Origin: Neoaquamicrobium sediminum
Lineage (GTDB): Bacteria > Pseudomonadota > Alphaproteobacteria > Rhizobiales > Rhizobiaceae
DNA: 64,000 bases
Assembly: GCF_013240295.1 (NCBI RefSeq)
Contig: NZ_JABETK010000001.1
Span: 1,860,001-1,924,000 of the forward strand
Direction of reading: 5' to 3'
Below are positions 42,700 through 52,254 of this stretch, one piece after another. Below the pieces are notes generated by a model. The model made no database searches, was not told where the DNA came from, and saw nothing but the letters and a program-made list of their open reading frames with translations. The translations under genes and the position numbers were made by a program. Positions within the stretch are counted from its first letter, which is position 1, and each line of letters starts with the position of its first letter.

Positions 42700-44025
42700 T
42701 CAGACGGCGGCGGAATGCCGTGCCGTGCCGCTGGCGAAATAGCGGTCGAAGCGCGCGGCGGCAAGCCGGACCAACGGGCGGCGGGCGGAAGGGATGACGA
42801 ACCTCTCGCCGTCGCGCAGCAGAAGCGGTTCCGGTTCCTGCGCCATCGCGGCCGCCTCGGCAAGGATGGTTCTTGCGGCAGCGCCGAAACGCGTGGTGGC
42901 TTCCGGTACGCTGAAGCCGAAGTCGCACATCAGTCGCTCGATCGTCCAGGCGCGCAGGCGGTCGTCTTCCGAGAGGGCGATGCCTCTGGCGATCGCGAGA
43001 GAGCCCCCTCGCGCGCGCCGTTCATATTCTGCCGTGGCGGGCACGTTCTGGGCGTAGCCTTCGCGGAAGTGGCTGACAGAGGACGGGCCAAGCCCAATCA
43101 GCGTCTCGCAGTTGTCGTCGGTATAGCCCTGAAAATTGCGGCGCAGCGATCCGGCCTTTGCGGCAGCGGCAAGCGAATCCTCGGGCAACGCGAAATGGTC
43201 GAGGCCAATCGGCACGTAGCCCGCACGCTCGATCAGGCGGGCGGCCAGTTCGCATTGTGCGAGCCGTTCACCACTGTCAGGCAGCGTCGCCTCGTCGATC
43301 ATCGTCTGGTGCTTCTTGAACCAAGGCACATGCGCATAGCCGAAAAGCGCGATGCGGTCGGGATGCAGTGACAGCACCTTGTCTACGGTTGCGGCGAGGC
43401 TTTCCCGTGTCTGGTGCGGCAGGCCGTAGAGCATATCGAGATTGACCGAACCAACGCCGCGATCGCGCAAGCCGTCGACCACCGCACGCGTCGCCTCGAA
43501 GCTCTGTTCGCGGTTGATCGCCTTTTGCACGCGCTCGTCGAAATCCTGGATGCCAAGGCTGGCGCGGGTCAGGCCGATCGCGGCAAGCGCATCGAGCCTC
43601 GGCTCGTCCATGTCGTTGGGATCGATCTCGACGCTGATCGAGGCGTCGGCCCCAAAAGCGAAACTCTTCCGCAGAGCCGCCATCAAGGCAACAAGGTCGG
43701 TGGGTGTCAGCAGCGTCGGAGATCCGCCTCCGAAGTGGAGCGCGGCGACCTGGGTATCGTTACCGGCCAGCGCGCCGACGGTCTCGATCTCCTTGTGCAA
43801 CGCCTCGAGGAAGGCGGCGACCGGTTCGTAGCGACGTGTCTGCTTGGTATGGCAGGCGCAGAACCAGCAGAGGCGATCGCAGAACGGGATGTGCACGTAA
43901 AGCGACAGCCTTTCACCCGAAGGCAGTGCGGCGATCCAACCCTTCACCTCGTCGGCGTCCACGCCTGCATGGAAATGCGGGGCTGTGGGATAGCTGGTGT
44001 AGCGGGGCGCTGTATCTGTCTGCAT
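42700..44025 (-). CDS. hemN: Oxygen-independent coproporphyrinogen III oxidase
   Basis: 441 residues. HemN, a radical SAM enzyme, makes protoporphyrinogen IX without oxygen. The 4Fe-4S cluster site is [10 protein letters not shown] (C-x3-C-x2-C plus the fourth HemN-type Cys), preceded by YVHIPF. Further family segments: [47 protein letters not shown] and [12 protein letters not shown]. It is divergent from ccoNOQP; an FNR/FixK box stands between. ACGGAGGT precedes the ATG, a strong site. It supplies heme under the low oxygen at which cbb3 oxidase works. Confidence 0.96.
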   Translation of the reverse strand: MQTDTAPRYTSYPTAPHFHAGVDADEVKGWIAALPSGERLSLYVHIPFCDRLCWFCACHTKQTRRYEPVAAFLEALHKEIETVGALAGNDTQVAALHFGGGSPTLLTPTDLVALMAALRKSFAFGADASISVEIDPNDMDEPRLDALAAIGLTRASLGIQDFDERVQKAINREQSFEATRAVVDGLRDRGVGSVNLDMLYGLPHQTRESLAATVDKVLSLHPDRIALFGYAHVPWFKKHQTMIDEATLPDSGERLAQCELAARLIERAGYVPIGLDHFALPEDSLAAAAKAGSLRRNFQGYTDDNCETLIGLGPSSVSHFREGYAQNVPATAEYERRARGGSLAIARGIALSEDDRLRAWTIERLMCDFGFSVPEATTRFGAAARTILAEAAAMAQEPEPLLLRDGERFVIPSARRPLVRLAAARFDRYFASGTARHSAAV

Positions 44026-44077
44026 GGCGCGGACCTCCGTTCGACCGCAGATGTCGCGTCACCGCCAATGCCGCGCC

Positions 44078-44091
44078 TTGACCTGGATCAA
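44078..44091. promoter_or_regulatory. FNR/FixK-type box between hemN and ccoN
   Basis: TTGACCTGGATCAA matches the TTGAT-N4-ATCAA consensus with one mismatch in the left half-site. It sits 53 bases upstream of the hemN ATG and 100 bases upstream of ccoN, well placed to activate both operons when oxygen is low. Confidence 0.85.
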
Positions 44092-44190
44092 GGCGGCGGC
44101 AGACGCGTCAGGCGATGGGTGACAGCCGGACGCTCGCGCCATGGGTGCAGCAGCGTTCGCATGTTCATGCCGCCGACGGGGGTCCAGGGA

Positions 44191-45813
44191 ATGAGATTCG
44201 GAGCTGCAATACCAGGGATCGGGCTGTTCGCCTTCGTAGCCCTGATAGGGGCCGCCTTCGGCGTTGACGCGCCGTTCAGGCAGCATATGTGGGTGCTGTT
44301 CTTCACGCTTGCCGCATTCACGGTGATCCTGATGCGGCGCACCAGCTTCGAGCCGGCCGTGCCGGCCGACCCGTCTACCTATATGGACGAGCCGATCCGC
44401 TACGGTTCGATCGCGACGATGTTTTGGGGCATCGTCGGGTTGCTGGTCGGCGTCGTTGTGGCGCTGCAGCTCGCCTTTCCTGATTTCAACATCGAGCCGT
44501 GGTTCAATTTCGGCCGGATGCGTCCGCTGCACACCTCGGCGGTCGTGTTCGCCTTTGGCGGCAACGCGCTGATCGCCACGTCCTTCTATGTCGTGCAGCG
44601 CACATCGCAGGCCCGCCTCTTCGGCGGCAACCTCGTCTGGTTCGTTTTCTGGGGCTACCAGCTCTTCATCGTGATGGCGGCGACCGGCTATCTGCTGGGC
44701 ATCACCCAGAGCCGAGAATATGCCGAGCCGGAATGGTACGTCGATATCTGGCTGACGCTTGTCTGGGTCGCCTATCTCGTGGTGTTCCTCGGCACGATCC
44801 TGAAGCGCAAGGAACCGCACATCTACGTCGCCAACTGGTTCTACCTCGCCTTCATCGTGACGATCGCGATGCTGCATGTGGTCAACAACCTGGCGGTGCC
44901 GAGCTCGCTCCTGGGCTCGCACTCCTACTCGGCCTTCGCCGGCGTGCAGGACGCGCTGACACAATGGTGGTACGGCCACAACGCGGTCGGCTTTTTCCTC
45001 ACCGCGGGCTTCCTCGGCATGATGTATTATTTCGTGCCCAAGCAGGCGAACCGGCCCGTCTATTCCTACCGGCTGTCGATCATCCACTTCTGGGCGCTGA
45101 TCTTCCTCTATATCTGGGCCGGGCCGCACCATCTGCACTACACCGCGCTGCCCGACTGGGCGCAGACGCTGGGCATGGTGTTCTCGATCATGCTGTGGAT
45201 GCCCTCCTGGGGCGGTATGATCAACGGCCTCATGACGCTTTCGGGCGCCTGGGACAAGATCCGCACCGATCCCATCATCCGCATGATGGTCGCAGCCATC
45301 GCCTTCTACGGCATGTCGACCTTCGAGGGCCCGGTGATGTCGATCAAGGCGGTCAATTCGCTCAGCCACTACACGGACTGGACGATTGGCCACGTGCATT
45401 CCGGTGCGCTGGGCTGGGTGGGTCTGATCTCGTTCGCCGCGATCTATCACATGGTGCCCAAGCTGTGGGGCATGCCGCGGCTCTACTCCGAACGGCTGGT
45501 GATCTGGCACTTCTGGCTCGCGATGATCGGCATCGTCATCTACGCGGCCGTGATGTGGGTGTCCGGCATTATGCAGGGTCTGATGTGGCGCGAGTACGAC
45601 GGGCAGGGCTTCCTGGTCTACTCGTTCGCCGAAACCGTGCAGGCCATGTTCCCCTACTACGTCATGCGGGCGGCGGGCGGCGCGCTCTACCTCGCCGGCG
45701 CGCTGGTGATGGCCTTCAACATCGCGATGACCATCCTTGGTCACCAGCGTGAGGAGGAGCCCATCGGCGGCAGGGCCGCAAGACCCGCGCCAGCACTCCA
45801 GCCTGCCGAATAA
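44191..45813 (+). CDS. ccoN: Cytochrome-c oxidase cbb3-type subunit I
   Basis: 540 residues, 12 or more helices, the catalytic subunit with low-spin heme b and the heme b3-CuB centre. Conserved histidines appear in [53 protein letters not shown] and [15 protein letters not shown]. It is the high-affinity terminal oxidase of micro-oxic respiration. I take ATG 44191 because the membrane part begins right there; ATG 44161 is possible. It leads ccoNOQP, downstream of an FNR/FixK box. Confidence 0.97.
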   Translation: MRFGAAIPGIGLFAFVALIGAAFGVDAPFRQHMWVLFFTLAAFTVILMRRTSFEPAVPADPSTYMDEPIRYGSIATMFWGIVGLLVGVVVALQLAFPDFNIEPWFNFGRMRPLHTSAVVFAFGGNALIATSFYVVQRTSQARLFGGNLVWFVFWGYQLFIVMAATGYLLGITQSREYAEPEWYVDIWLTLVWVAYLVVFLGTILKRKEPHIYVANWFYLAFIVTIAMLHVVNNLAVPSSLLGSHSYSAFAGVQDALTQWWYGHNAVGFFLTAGFLGMMYYFVPKQANRPVYSYRLSIIHFWALIFLYIWAGPHHLHYTALPDWAQTLGMVFSIMLWMPSWGGMINGLMTLSGAWDKIRTDPIIRMMVAAIAFYGMSTFEGPVMSIKAVNSLSHYTDWTIGHVHSGALGWVGLISFAAIYHMVPKLWGMPRLYSERLVIWHFWLAMIGIVIYAAVMWVSGIMQGLMWREYDGQGFLVYSFAETVQAMFPYYVMRAAGGALYLAGALVMAFNIAMTILGHQREEEPIGGRAARPAPALQPAE

Positions 45814-45825
45814 GGAAAACGCATC

Positions 45826-46557
45826 ATGGCTTTGATGGACAAGCACGCGATACTCGAACGCAATGCCACGCTGCTGCTGGCGGGTTCGCTCTTCGTCGTG
45901 ACGATCGGCGGCATCGTCGAGATTGCGCCACTCTTCTACCTCGAAAACACGATCGAGAAGGTGGAAGGCATGCGGCCCTACTCGCCGCTCGAGCTGGCAG
46001 GTCGCAACATCTACGTGCGTGAAGGGTGCTATGTCTGCCATTCGCAGATGATCCGCCCCTTCCGCGACGAGGTCGAACGCTACGGCCACTACAGCCTGGC
46101 GGCGGAATCGATGTACGACCATCCCTTCCAGTGGGGATCCAAGCGCACCGGGCCAGATCTCGCCCGCGTCGGCGACCGCTATTCGAACGAGTGGCATGTG
46201 CAGCATCTGATCGAGCCGCGTTCCGTCGTGCCGGAATCGGTGATGCCCAGCTACGCCTTCCTGAAGGACACGCGGCTCAAGGTGGAGGATTTCTCCACGC
46301 ATCTCGTCGCCAACCGGCGCGTGGGCGTGCCTTACACGGACGAGATGATCGAGAATGCCGAGGCCGACCTGAAGGCACAGGCCGACCCCAATGCGTCCAC
46401 GTCCGACCTGGAAGCGCGCTATCCGAAGGCCAAGCTCGGCGACTTCGACGGCAATCCTGCGGCTCTCACCGAGATGGATGCGCTCGTGGCTTATCTGCAG
46501 ATGCTTGGCACTCTGGTCGACTTCTCGACCTATGACGAAGCCGCCGGTTATCGCTGA
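45826..46557 (+). CDS. ccoO: Cytochrome-c oxidase cbb3-type subunit II (monoheme)
   Basis: 243 residues. One N-terminal membrane anchor ([22 protein letters not shown]) and a periplasmic domain with a single heme c site CYVCH (about residue 69). The segments [31 protein letters not shown] [20 protein letters not shown], and a distal Met in ESVMPSY are typical of CcoO. It starts 12 bases after ccoN. Confidence 0.97.
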   Translation: MALMDKHAILERNATLLLAGSLFVVTIGGIVEIAPLFYLENTIEKVEGMRPYSPLELAGRNIYVREGCYVCHSQMIRPFRDEVERYGHYSLAAESMYDHPFQWGSKRTGPDLARVGDRYSNEWHVQHLIEPRSVVPESVMPSYAFLKDTRLKVEDFSTHLVANRRVGVPYTDEMIENAEADLKAQADPNASTSDLEARYPKAKLGDFDGNPAALTEMDALVAYLQMLGTLVDFSTYDEAAGYR

Positions 46558-46568
46558 GGGAGGGCGCG

Positions 46569-46721
46569 ATGGACACCTATACCGCGATGCGTTCGTTCGC
46601 CGATTCCTGGGCGCTGCTCGCAATGACACTGTTCTTCATTGGCGTCGTCGTCTTCGCCTTCCGGCCGGGGAGCCGGAAACAGGCCGACCACGCCGCCCGT
46701 ATTCCCCTCAAGGACGATTGA
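46569..46721 (+). CDS. ccoQ: cbb3-type oxidase subunit CcoQ
   Basis: 50 residues. One membrane helix (LLAMTLFFIGVVVFAF, about residues 16-31) is followed by a basic and polar tail ending PLKDD. CcoQ stabilises the oxidase complex. Its size, single helix and place between ccoO and ccoP identify it. The start at 46569 has GAGGGAGG upstream. Confidence 0.92.
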   Translation: MDTYTAMRSFADSWALLAMTLFFIGVVVFAFRPGSRKQADHAARIPLKDD

Positions 46722-46722
46722 G

Positions 46723-47577
46723 ATGAGCGACAAAAAGATCGACGACGTCACCGGCATCTCGACCACAGGCCACGAATGGGACGGGATCAGGGAACTCGAC
46801 AACCCGATGCCCCGCTGGTGGCTGTGGACGTTCTACGCGACCATCGTGTGGGCGCTTGCCTACACCATCGCCTATCCGGCCTGGCCGCTCATCTCGTCTG
46901 CAACGAACGGCATGCTCGGCTATTCGAGTCGGGCCGAACTGCGCACCGAGCTCGACGGCGCCGTGGCCGCGCGCGCCGATTATGCGGCCGCCGTTGCCGC
47001 CGCGCCGGTCGAGGATATCATCGCCGACGAAGCGCTTCGCCAGTTCGCGACTTCGGCAGGTGCCGCGGCCTTCAAGGTGAACTGCGTTCAGTGTCACGGT
47101 TCGGGAGCTGCCGGGTCCGCCGGCTATCCGAACCTCAACGATGACGAATGGCTGTGGGGCGGCACGCCGGAGGACATTCGCGTCACCATCGCCCATGGCA
47201 TTCGCTTCGAGGCCGACGGCGAAACGCGGTTTTCGGAGATGCCGGCCTTCGGGGGCATGCTCGGCCGTGACGAGGTGACTGCGCTGGCAACGCATGTGAA
47301 GGCGCTTGGCGAGGGCGGTGACCTTTCCGGTCCTGGCGCGGAGCTCTTCGCCAACAACTGCGCGTCCTGTCATGGCGAGGCCGGCAAGGGCGACATCACG
47401 CTGGGCGCGCCAGACCTCACCGATGCGATCTGGCTCTACGGTTCGACCAGCGCCGACATCGCCGCCCAGATCCGTGCGCCGCGGCACGGCGTGATGCCGG
47501 GCTGGATCGATCGCCTTGGCGAAACCACGGTCAAGGAACTCACCGTCTACGTCCATTCGCTCGGCGGTGGGCAGTAG
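46723..47577 (+). CDS. ccoP: Cytochrome-c oxidase cbb3-type subunit III (diheme)
   Basis: 284 residues. Near the N-terminus is the CcoP signature EWDGIRELDNPMPRWWLWTFYATIVWALAYTI (one membrane helix). The periplasmic part has two heme c sites, CVQCH (about residue 122) and CASCH (about 212), with axial Met residues in EMPAFGG and GVMPGW. It passes electrons from the cytochrome c pool or bc1 to CcoO. It starts one base after the ccoQ stop. Confidence 0.97.
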   Translation: MSDKKIDDVTGISTTGHEWDGIRELDNPMPRWWLWTFYATIVWALAYTIAYPAWPLISSATNGMLGYSSRAELRTELDGAVAARADYAAAVAAAPVEDIIADEALRQFATSAGAAAFKVNCVQCHGSGAAGSAGYPNLNDDEWLWGGTPEDIRVTIAHGIRFEADGETRFSEMPAFGGMLGRDEVTALATHVKALGEGGDLSGPGAELFANNCASCHGEAGKGDITLGAPDLTDAIWLYGSTSADIAAQIRAPRHGVMPGWIDRLGETTVKELTVYVHSLGGGQ

Positions 47578-47676
47578 GCCCCACCTTGGCCATCGCCGAG
47601 TGGGGAGCGGGTCCGGCAGGTCGCGGGGGCCTTGCCGGACCCGAGCCTTTTCGCAGGTGCGGCAAACGCTTCGCCG

Positions 47677-47690
47677 TTGACGTGGATCAA
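47677..47690 (+). promoter_or_regulatory. FNR/FixK-type box upstream of ccoG
   Basis: TTGACGTGGATCAA has the same half-sites as the hemN/ccoN box. It lies 58 bases upstream of the ccoG ATG, inside the 170-base gap after ccoP. The spacing suits class II-like activation of a separate ccoGHIS-hemA transcript. Confidence 0.82.
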
Positions 47691-47747
47691 GGCTGTTTCG
47701 GTACAGACGCGGCATCTGGTGGGCTGCAATGCCACCGGGAGAATAGA

Positions 47748-49298
47748 ATGTCGGGCACGATAGAGGTCGAGCGGCACGAGGCCGAAGCCGTCAACTCGGC
47801 CAAGCTGCGTCAGCCGCTCTATACCGCGCGCCGCAAGATATTCCCGAAGCGGGCATCGGGTTCCTATCGCAGCTTCAAGTGGCTGGTGATGGCGGTGACG
47901 CTCGGCATCTACTACCTGACGCCGTGGCTGCGGTGGGACCGGGGGCCGCACGCGCCGGACCAGGCGGTGCTGGTCGATCTCGCCAACCGGCGCTTCTATT
48001 TCTTCTTCATCGAGATCTGGCCGCAGGAATTCTTTTTGGTTGCCGGCCTGCTGGTCATGGCGGGGCTGGGGCTTTTCCTCGTCACGTCGACAGTCGGGCG
48101 CGCATGGTGCGGCTATACGTGTCCACAGACCGTGTGGGTGGACCTTTTCCTGGTCGTCGAGCGCGCAGTCGAGGGCGACCGCAACGCGCGCATCAAGCTT
48201 GATCAGGCTCCGTGGAGTGCGCGCAAGCTGGGCCTGCGCCTTGCCAAGCACGCGATCTGGATCGCGATTGCGGTCGCGACCGGCGGCGCATGGATATTCT
48301 ACTTTGCCGATGCGCCGACGCTTTTCGTCGAGCTTTTCACGGCCCAGGCGGCGCCAGTTGCTTACATCACCGTCGCGATCCTCACCGCGACTACATACAC
48401 GTTCGGCGGCCTGATGCGCGAGCAGGTCTGCACCTATATGTGCCCGTGGCCACGCATCCAGGCGGCGATGCTGGATGAGCATTCGCTGACCGTCACCTAC
48501 AATGACTGGCGCGGCGAGCCGCGCTCGCGCCACGCCAAGCGCGCGCAGGCGCAGGGCATCGCCACCGGCGATTGCGTCGACTGCAATGCCTGCGTGGTCG
48601 TCTGCCCTATGGGTATCGACATTCGTGACGGCCAGCAGCTGGAATGCATCACCTGCGCGCTCTGCATCGACGCCTGCGACGGCGTGATGGACAAGCTCGG
48701 TCGCGAGCGTGGCCTGATCTCCTACGCTACGCTTGCCGACTACAACGCCAATATGGCGCTAGCCACCGGCAACGGCGCGCATGCGATCGAGCCCGCCAAA
48801 GTGCGCGATGCCGGCGGGGCGCTGTCGGAGGCGGTCGCGCATTTCCACCTTCGCAAGATCTTCAGGCCGCGCACCTTCATCTATTTCGGCGGATGGGCGC
48901 TGGTTGGGCTGATGCTGATTTACGGCCTCGTCACACGTGACAGGCTCGAGATGAACGTTCTGCACGATCGCAACCCGCAATTCGTCGTGCTGTCGGATGG
49001 GTCGATCCGCAATGGCTACACGGTCAAGCTGCTCAACAAGGTGCCAGAGGTGCGGACCGTGCTCGTCAGCCTGCACGACCTTCCGGGTGCCACCATGAAC
49101 GTTGTGGGCATCGACCTGCCGGACAGCGTCTCGGTTCCGGTGACGCTCGAACCCGACCGTACGAAATCGCTCAAGATCTATGTGCGCCAGCCGCGCGAAC
49201 TGGGTGCCGGCGGGGTGCAGGCACTGCGCTTCACGGTGGAGGACAGGTCGACGCTTGAGGCGGCCGACTACACCACGAGTTTCGAGAGCCCGGAGTGA
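47748..49298 (+). CDS. ccoG: cbb3 oxidase assembly protein CcoG (FixG), cupric reductase
   Basis: 516 residues. A membrane protein with helices near residues 45-65, 90-115, 155-180, 190-210 and 340-360. Two ferredoxin-like 4Fe-4S sites lie between: CVDCNACVVVCPMGID (about 280) and CITCALCIDACDGVMDKLG (about 300). The motifs WCGYTCPQTVWVDLF and EQVCTYMCPWPRIQ are typical of FixG. A C-terminal Ig-like domain follows. In other bacteria CcoG reduces copper for the CuB site. ATG 47748 has GGGAG upstream. Confidence 0.96.
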   Translation: MSGTIEVERHEAEAVNSAKLRQPLYTARRKIFPKRASGSYRSFKWLVMAVTLGIYYLTPWLRWDRGPHAPDQAVLVDLANRRFYFFFIEIWPQEFFLVAGLLVMAGLGLFLVTSTVGRAWCGYTCPQTVWVDLFLVVERAVEGDRNARIKLDQAPWSARKLGLRLAKHAIWIAIAVATGGAWIFYFADAPTLFVELFTAQAAPVAYITVAILTATTYTFGGLMREQVCTYMCPWPRIQAAMLDEHSLTVTYNDWRGEPRSRHAKRAQAQGIATGDCVDCNACVVVCPMGIDIRDGQQLECITCALCIDACDGVMDKLGRERGLISYATLADYNANMALATGNGAHAIEPAKVRDAGGALSEAVAHFHLRKIFRPRTFIYFGGWALVGLMLIYGLVTRDRLEMNVLHDRNPQFVVLSDGSIRNGYTVKLLNKVPEVRTVLVSLHDLPGATMNVVGIDLPDSVSVPVTLEPDRTKSLKIYVRQPRELGAGGVQALRFTVEDRSTLEAADYTTSFESPE

Positions 49299-49303
49299 AT
49301 GCG

Positions 49304-49804
49304 ATGAGGACAACCGACAGCGGCAGCCAAGGCGGGTTCACAGGCTTCCATATGCTGGCAATCATGATTGCGTTCTTCGGCGTCATCATCGCCGTCAACG
49401 TTACCATGGCAGTGACCGCAAGCACGAGCTGGACGGGGCTGGTGGTGAAGAACACCTACGTCGCCAGCCAGGAGTTCAATCGGAAGGCCCAGGAAGGCCG
49501 CGCTCAGGCCGCGCTCGGCTGGACGGCCACGCTGACGGTCAGGGACGGCGCGGTGCGTTTCTCGCTTGCGGATACTGACGGTGCGATGAAGCCGATGCAG
49601 GGTGGCACCGCTACCTTTCGCCGGCCGGTCAACGATGTGGAGGACACCGTCGTAACACTGGCCGCGGAGCCCGACGGTAGCCTCAAGGGGCCGGTCGCGC
49701 TGGCGGACGGGGCATGGATCGTCGAGGTGCAGGCCGAAGCGGGGTTGGCGCATCCCTATCGCGAAACCCGCCGCCTGAACGTACGCGACGGAGCAGTCAG
49801 ATGA
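49304..49804 (+). CDS. ccoH: cbb3 oxidase assembly protein CcoH (FixH)
   Basis: 166 residues. One N-terminal membrane helix (FHMLAIMIAFFGVIIAVNVTMAV) and a periplasmic beta domain. The family features are SWTGLVVKNTYVASQEFN, ARAALGWTA-like AQAALGWTATLTV, and PYRETRRLNV. CcoH associates with CcoP and CcoI during assembly. ATG 49304 is chosen over the upstream GTG because GGAG lies eight bases before it. It overlaps ccoI by four bases (ATGA). Confidence 0.93.
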   Translation: MRTTDSGSQGGFTGFHMLAIMIAFFGVIIAVNVTMAVTASTSWTGLVVKNTYVASQEFNRKAQEGRAQAALGWTATLTVRDGAVRFSLADTDGAMKPMQGGTATFRRPVNDVEDTVVTLAAEPDGSLKGPVALADGAWIVEVQAEAGLAHPYRETRRLNVRDGAVR

Positions 49805-52032
49805 GCTGCTGCGCACCGGGGGCCGAAGACGTCGCTGCGATCCGGGTGGCGCTGCCGTCCGAGGAGGAGCTGCGTTTTGGCGCGCGCGATCTCGGGAACG
49901 GGGTCCGCCAAGTGGAGCTGTCGGTTCCGTCAGTCCATTGCGGGGCTTGCATCCGCACCGTCGAACACGCGCTCGACGCGCTGCCGGGGGTCGAAGGCGC
50001 GCGGGTGAACCTATCGACAAAGCGCGTCAGCATTCGCTGGCGCGGCGAGACCTTGCCGCCGATCGTCGACGCACTGGCGCGGGTTGGCTATCCGCCGAAC
50101 CTCTTCGATGACGGCAGGGAAGAAAAGGACAACACGCTTTCCGAGCTGCTGCGTGCGGTGGCGGTCTCCGGCTTTGCGGCCGGCAACATCATGCTGCTTT
50201 CGGTGTCCGTATGGTCCGGCGCGGAGGGCGCGACGCGCGACCTCTTTCACTGGGTCTCGGCGCTGATCGCGCTGCCTGCTCTGGTCTTTGCAGGGCGCAT
50301 CTATTACCGTTCGGCCTGGAGCGCGCTGCGGCACGGGCGGATGAACATGGACGTGCCGATCGCCATCGGCATTACATGCGCCTACGCGCTCAGCCTCTAT
50401 GAAACCGTCAATAGCGGCCATCATGCCTATTTCGATGCAGCGGTGACCCTGCTGTTCTTCCTCCTGATCGGCCGCACGCTCGACCATGTCATGCGCAACA
50501 GGGCGCGCACGGCGGTGATGGGCCTTGCGAGGCTGTCGCCGCGCGGCGCGCTCGTGCTTAATGCGGATGGCAGCCGGGACTACAGCCCGCTGGAGGAAAT
50601 CGAGCCCGGCATGCGGCTGCTGGTGGCTGCGGGCGACCGTATTCCGGTCGATGCGAGGATCGTGCAGGGAAGCTCCGATCTGGATTGCTCGGTGGTGACC
50701 GGCGAAAGCGCGCCGCAGGCGGTGTCGGCGGGCGAGAGCGTGCGCGCCGGCATGCTCAACCTTAACGGACCGCTGACGCTGGAGGCCACGGCACGCGCTG
50801 CCGATTCGTTCCTCGCCGAGATGGTCCGCATGATGGAAGCGGCCGAAGGCGGTCGCGCGCGCTACAGGCGCTTGGCGGATCGGGTTTCGGGCCTCTATGC
50901 GCCCGTCGTACATCTGGCTGCACTTGCCACCTTCATCGGCTGGATGATCGCTACGGGCGACTGGCACCGCGCCACCACGGTGGCGATCGCGGTGCTCATC
51001 ATCACCTGCCCGTGCGCGCTCGGGCTTGCCGTGCCGATCGTGCAGGTGATGGCGGCACGGCGGCTCTTCGAGCAGGGCGTGATGGTTCGCGACGGCGGAG
51101 CGATGGAGCGGCTGGCCGAAGCAGACACGGCGGTGTTCGACAAGACCGGCACGCTGACCCTTGGCGAACCGGTGCTGACGAATGCCGCCGCGATCGAGCC
51201 CGGCGTTCTGGCCATGGCGGCGTCGCTTGCGGCCCATTCGCGCCATCCGCTGTCGCGGGCGATTGCCGTGCACGACCGCAGCGTCGTCGCCTTCAGCGAT
51301 GTCGTCGAGCATCCGGGTTTTGGCGTCGAAGGGCGGGCGGATGGCCGGCTATGGCGGCTCGGACGGGCAGGCTGGGCGAGCGAAGCCGGGGAAGGCACCG
51401 TGCTTTCGCGCGATGGTGTCGCTGTCGCCGCTTTCGCCTTCGAGGACCGGCTGAGGCGGGATGCGGCCGAGACGATCTCTTCGCTCGAGGACCGGCTGGG
51501 GCCGGTAGAGATGCTGTCCGGCGACACGGAAACCGCCTGCCGTGCCGTCGCGAGCCAGCTCGGTTTAACGAAGATGTCGGCGGGGCTCTTGCCGGCCGGC
51601 AAGGTGGCGCGTATCGATGAACTTGCGCGACAGGGGCGCAAGGTGCTGATGGTCGGCGACGGCCTCAACGACGCGCCGGCGCTGGGCGCGGCCCATGTTT
51701 CTTTCGCGCCGGCGAGTGCGGCCGATGTCGGGCGCAACGCCGCCGATTTCGTCTTCCTGCGGGAAAGCCTTTCGGCGATCCCCATGGCACTCGACGTGTC
51801 GCGCCGTGCCGGCACGTTGATCCGGCAAAATCTCTTCCTGGCCATCGCATACAATGTCGTTGCGGTGCCGATCGCGGTTCTGGGTTATGCGACGCCGCTG
51901 ATCGCAGCCGTTGCGATGTCGAGCTCATCCATCATCGTGATTGCCAATGCGATGCGGCTTGTCAGCCCGAGGGCCGGGGCGCGCGTCGCCGGTCGGCCGG
52001 GCATGTTCCCCAATGCGGAGACCCCACGATGA
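49801..52032 (+). CDS. ccoI: Copper-exporting P-type ATPase CcoI (FixI)
   Basis: 743 residues. A P1B-type ATPase that delivers copper to the cbb3 assembly line. The N-terminus has MSCCAPG and a heavy-metal-binding domain with C-G-A-C (residues 47-50). Eight membrane helices include the ion-site CPC in ITCPCALGLAVP. The phosphorylation motif is DKTGTLTLGEP, the actuator TGES, and the hinge GDGLNDAPALGAAH. The gene overlaps ccoH and ccoS by ATGA at both ends, so translation is coupled. Confidence 0.96.
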   Translation: MSCCAPGAEDVAAIRVALPSEEELRFGARDLGNGVRQVELSVPSVHCGACIRTVEHALDALPGVEGARVNLSTKRVSIRWRGETLPPIVDALARVGYPPNLFDDGREEKDNTLSELLRAVAVSGFAAGNIMLLSVSVWSGAEGATRDLFHWVSALIALPALVFAGRIYYRSAWSALRHGRMNMDVPIAIGITCAYALSLYETVNSGHHAYFDAAVTLLFFLLIGRTLDHVMRNRARTAVMGLARLSPRGALVLNADGSRDYSPLEEIEPGMRLLVAAGDRIPVDARIVQGSSDLDCSVVTGESAPQAVSAGESVRAGMLNLNGPLTLEATARAADSFLAEMVRMMEAAEGGRARYRRLADRVSGLYAPVVHLAALATFIGWMIATGDWHRATTVAIAVLIITCPCALGLAVPIVQVMAARRLFEQGVMVRDGGAMERLAEADTAVFDKTGTLTLGEPVLTNAAAIEPGVLAMAASLAAHSRHPLSRAIAVHDRSVVAFSDVVEHPGFGVEGRADGRLWRLGRAGWASEAGEGTVLSRDGVAVAAFAFEDRLRRDAAETISSLEDRLGPVEMLSGDTETACRAVASQLGLTKMSAGLLPAGKVARIDELARQGRKVLMVGDGLNDAPALGAAHVSFAPASAADVGRNAADFVFLRESLSAIPMALDVSRRAGTLIRQNLFLAIAYNVVAVPIAVLGYATPLIAAVAMSSSSIIVIANAMRLVSPRAGARVAGRPGMFPNAETPR

Positions 52033-52202
52033 GCATGCTCCTGTATCTGGTGCCGGTGGCGCTGTTTCTGGGCGGATCGGCGTTGCTTGCCTTCCTGTGG
52101 GCGCTGCGGGCCGGCCAGTATGACGACCTCGACGGGGCGGCCGAACGCATCCTGTTCGATGACGACAGCGACGCTCGGCCGCACGGCAACAACCCCTTGT
52201 AG
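52029..52202 (+). CDS. ccoS: cbb3 oxidase assembly protein CcoS
   Basis: 57 residues. An N-terminal membrane helix ([23 protein letters not shown]), then [17 protein letters not shown], the conserved CcoS tail. CcoS is needed for cofactor insertion into the oxidase. It overlaps the ccoI stop by ATGA. TAG ends it at 52200-52202. Confidence 0.93.
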   Translation: MSMLLYLVPVALFLGGSALLAFLWALRAGQYDDLDGAAERILFDDDSDARPHGNNPL

Positions 52203-52254
52203 CTTGACCCGAAGGCCGCGTGGAACCAAAGTGGCCCGATCACAGGGATCGGCG

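Noticed and set aside
44059..46629. 856-codon open frame on the minus strand
   Set aside because: Antisense to ccoNO, whose heme and membrane motifs are unmistakable.
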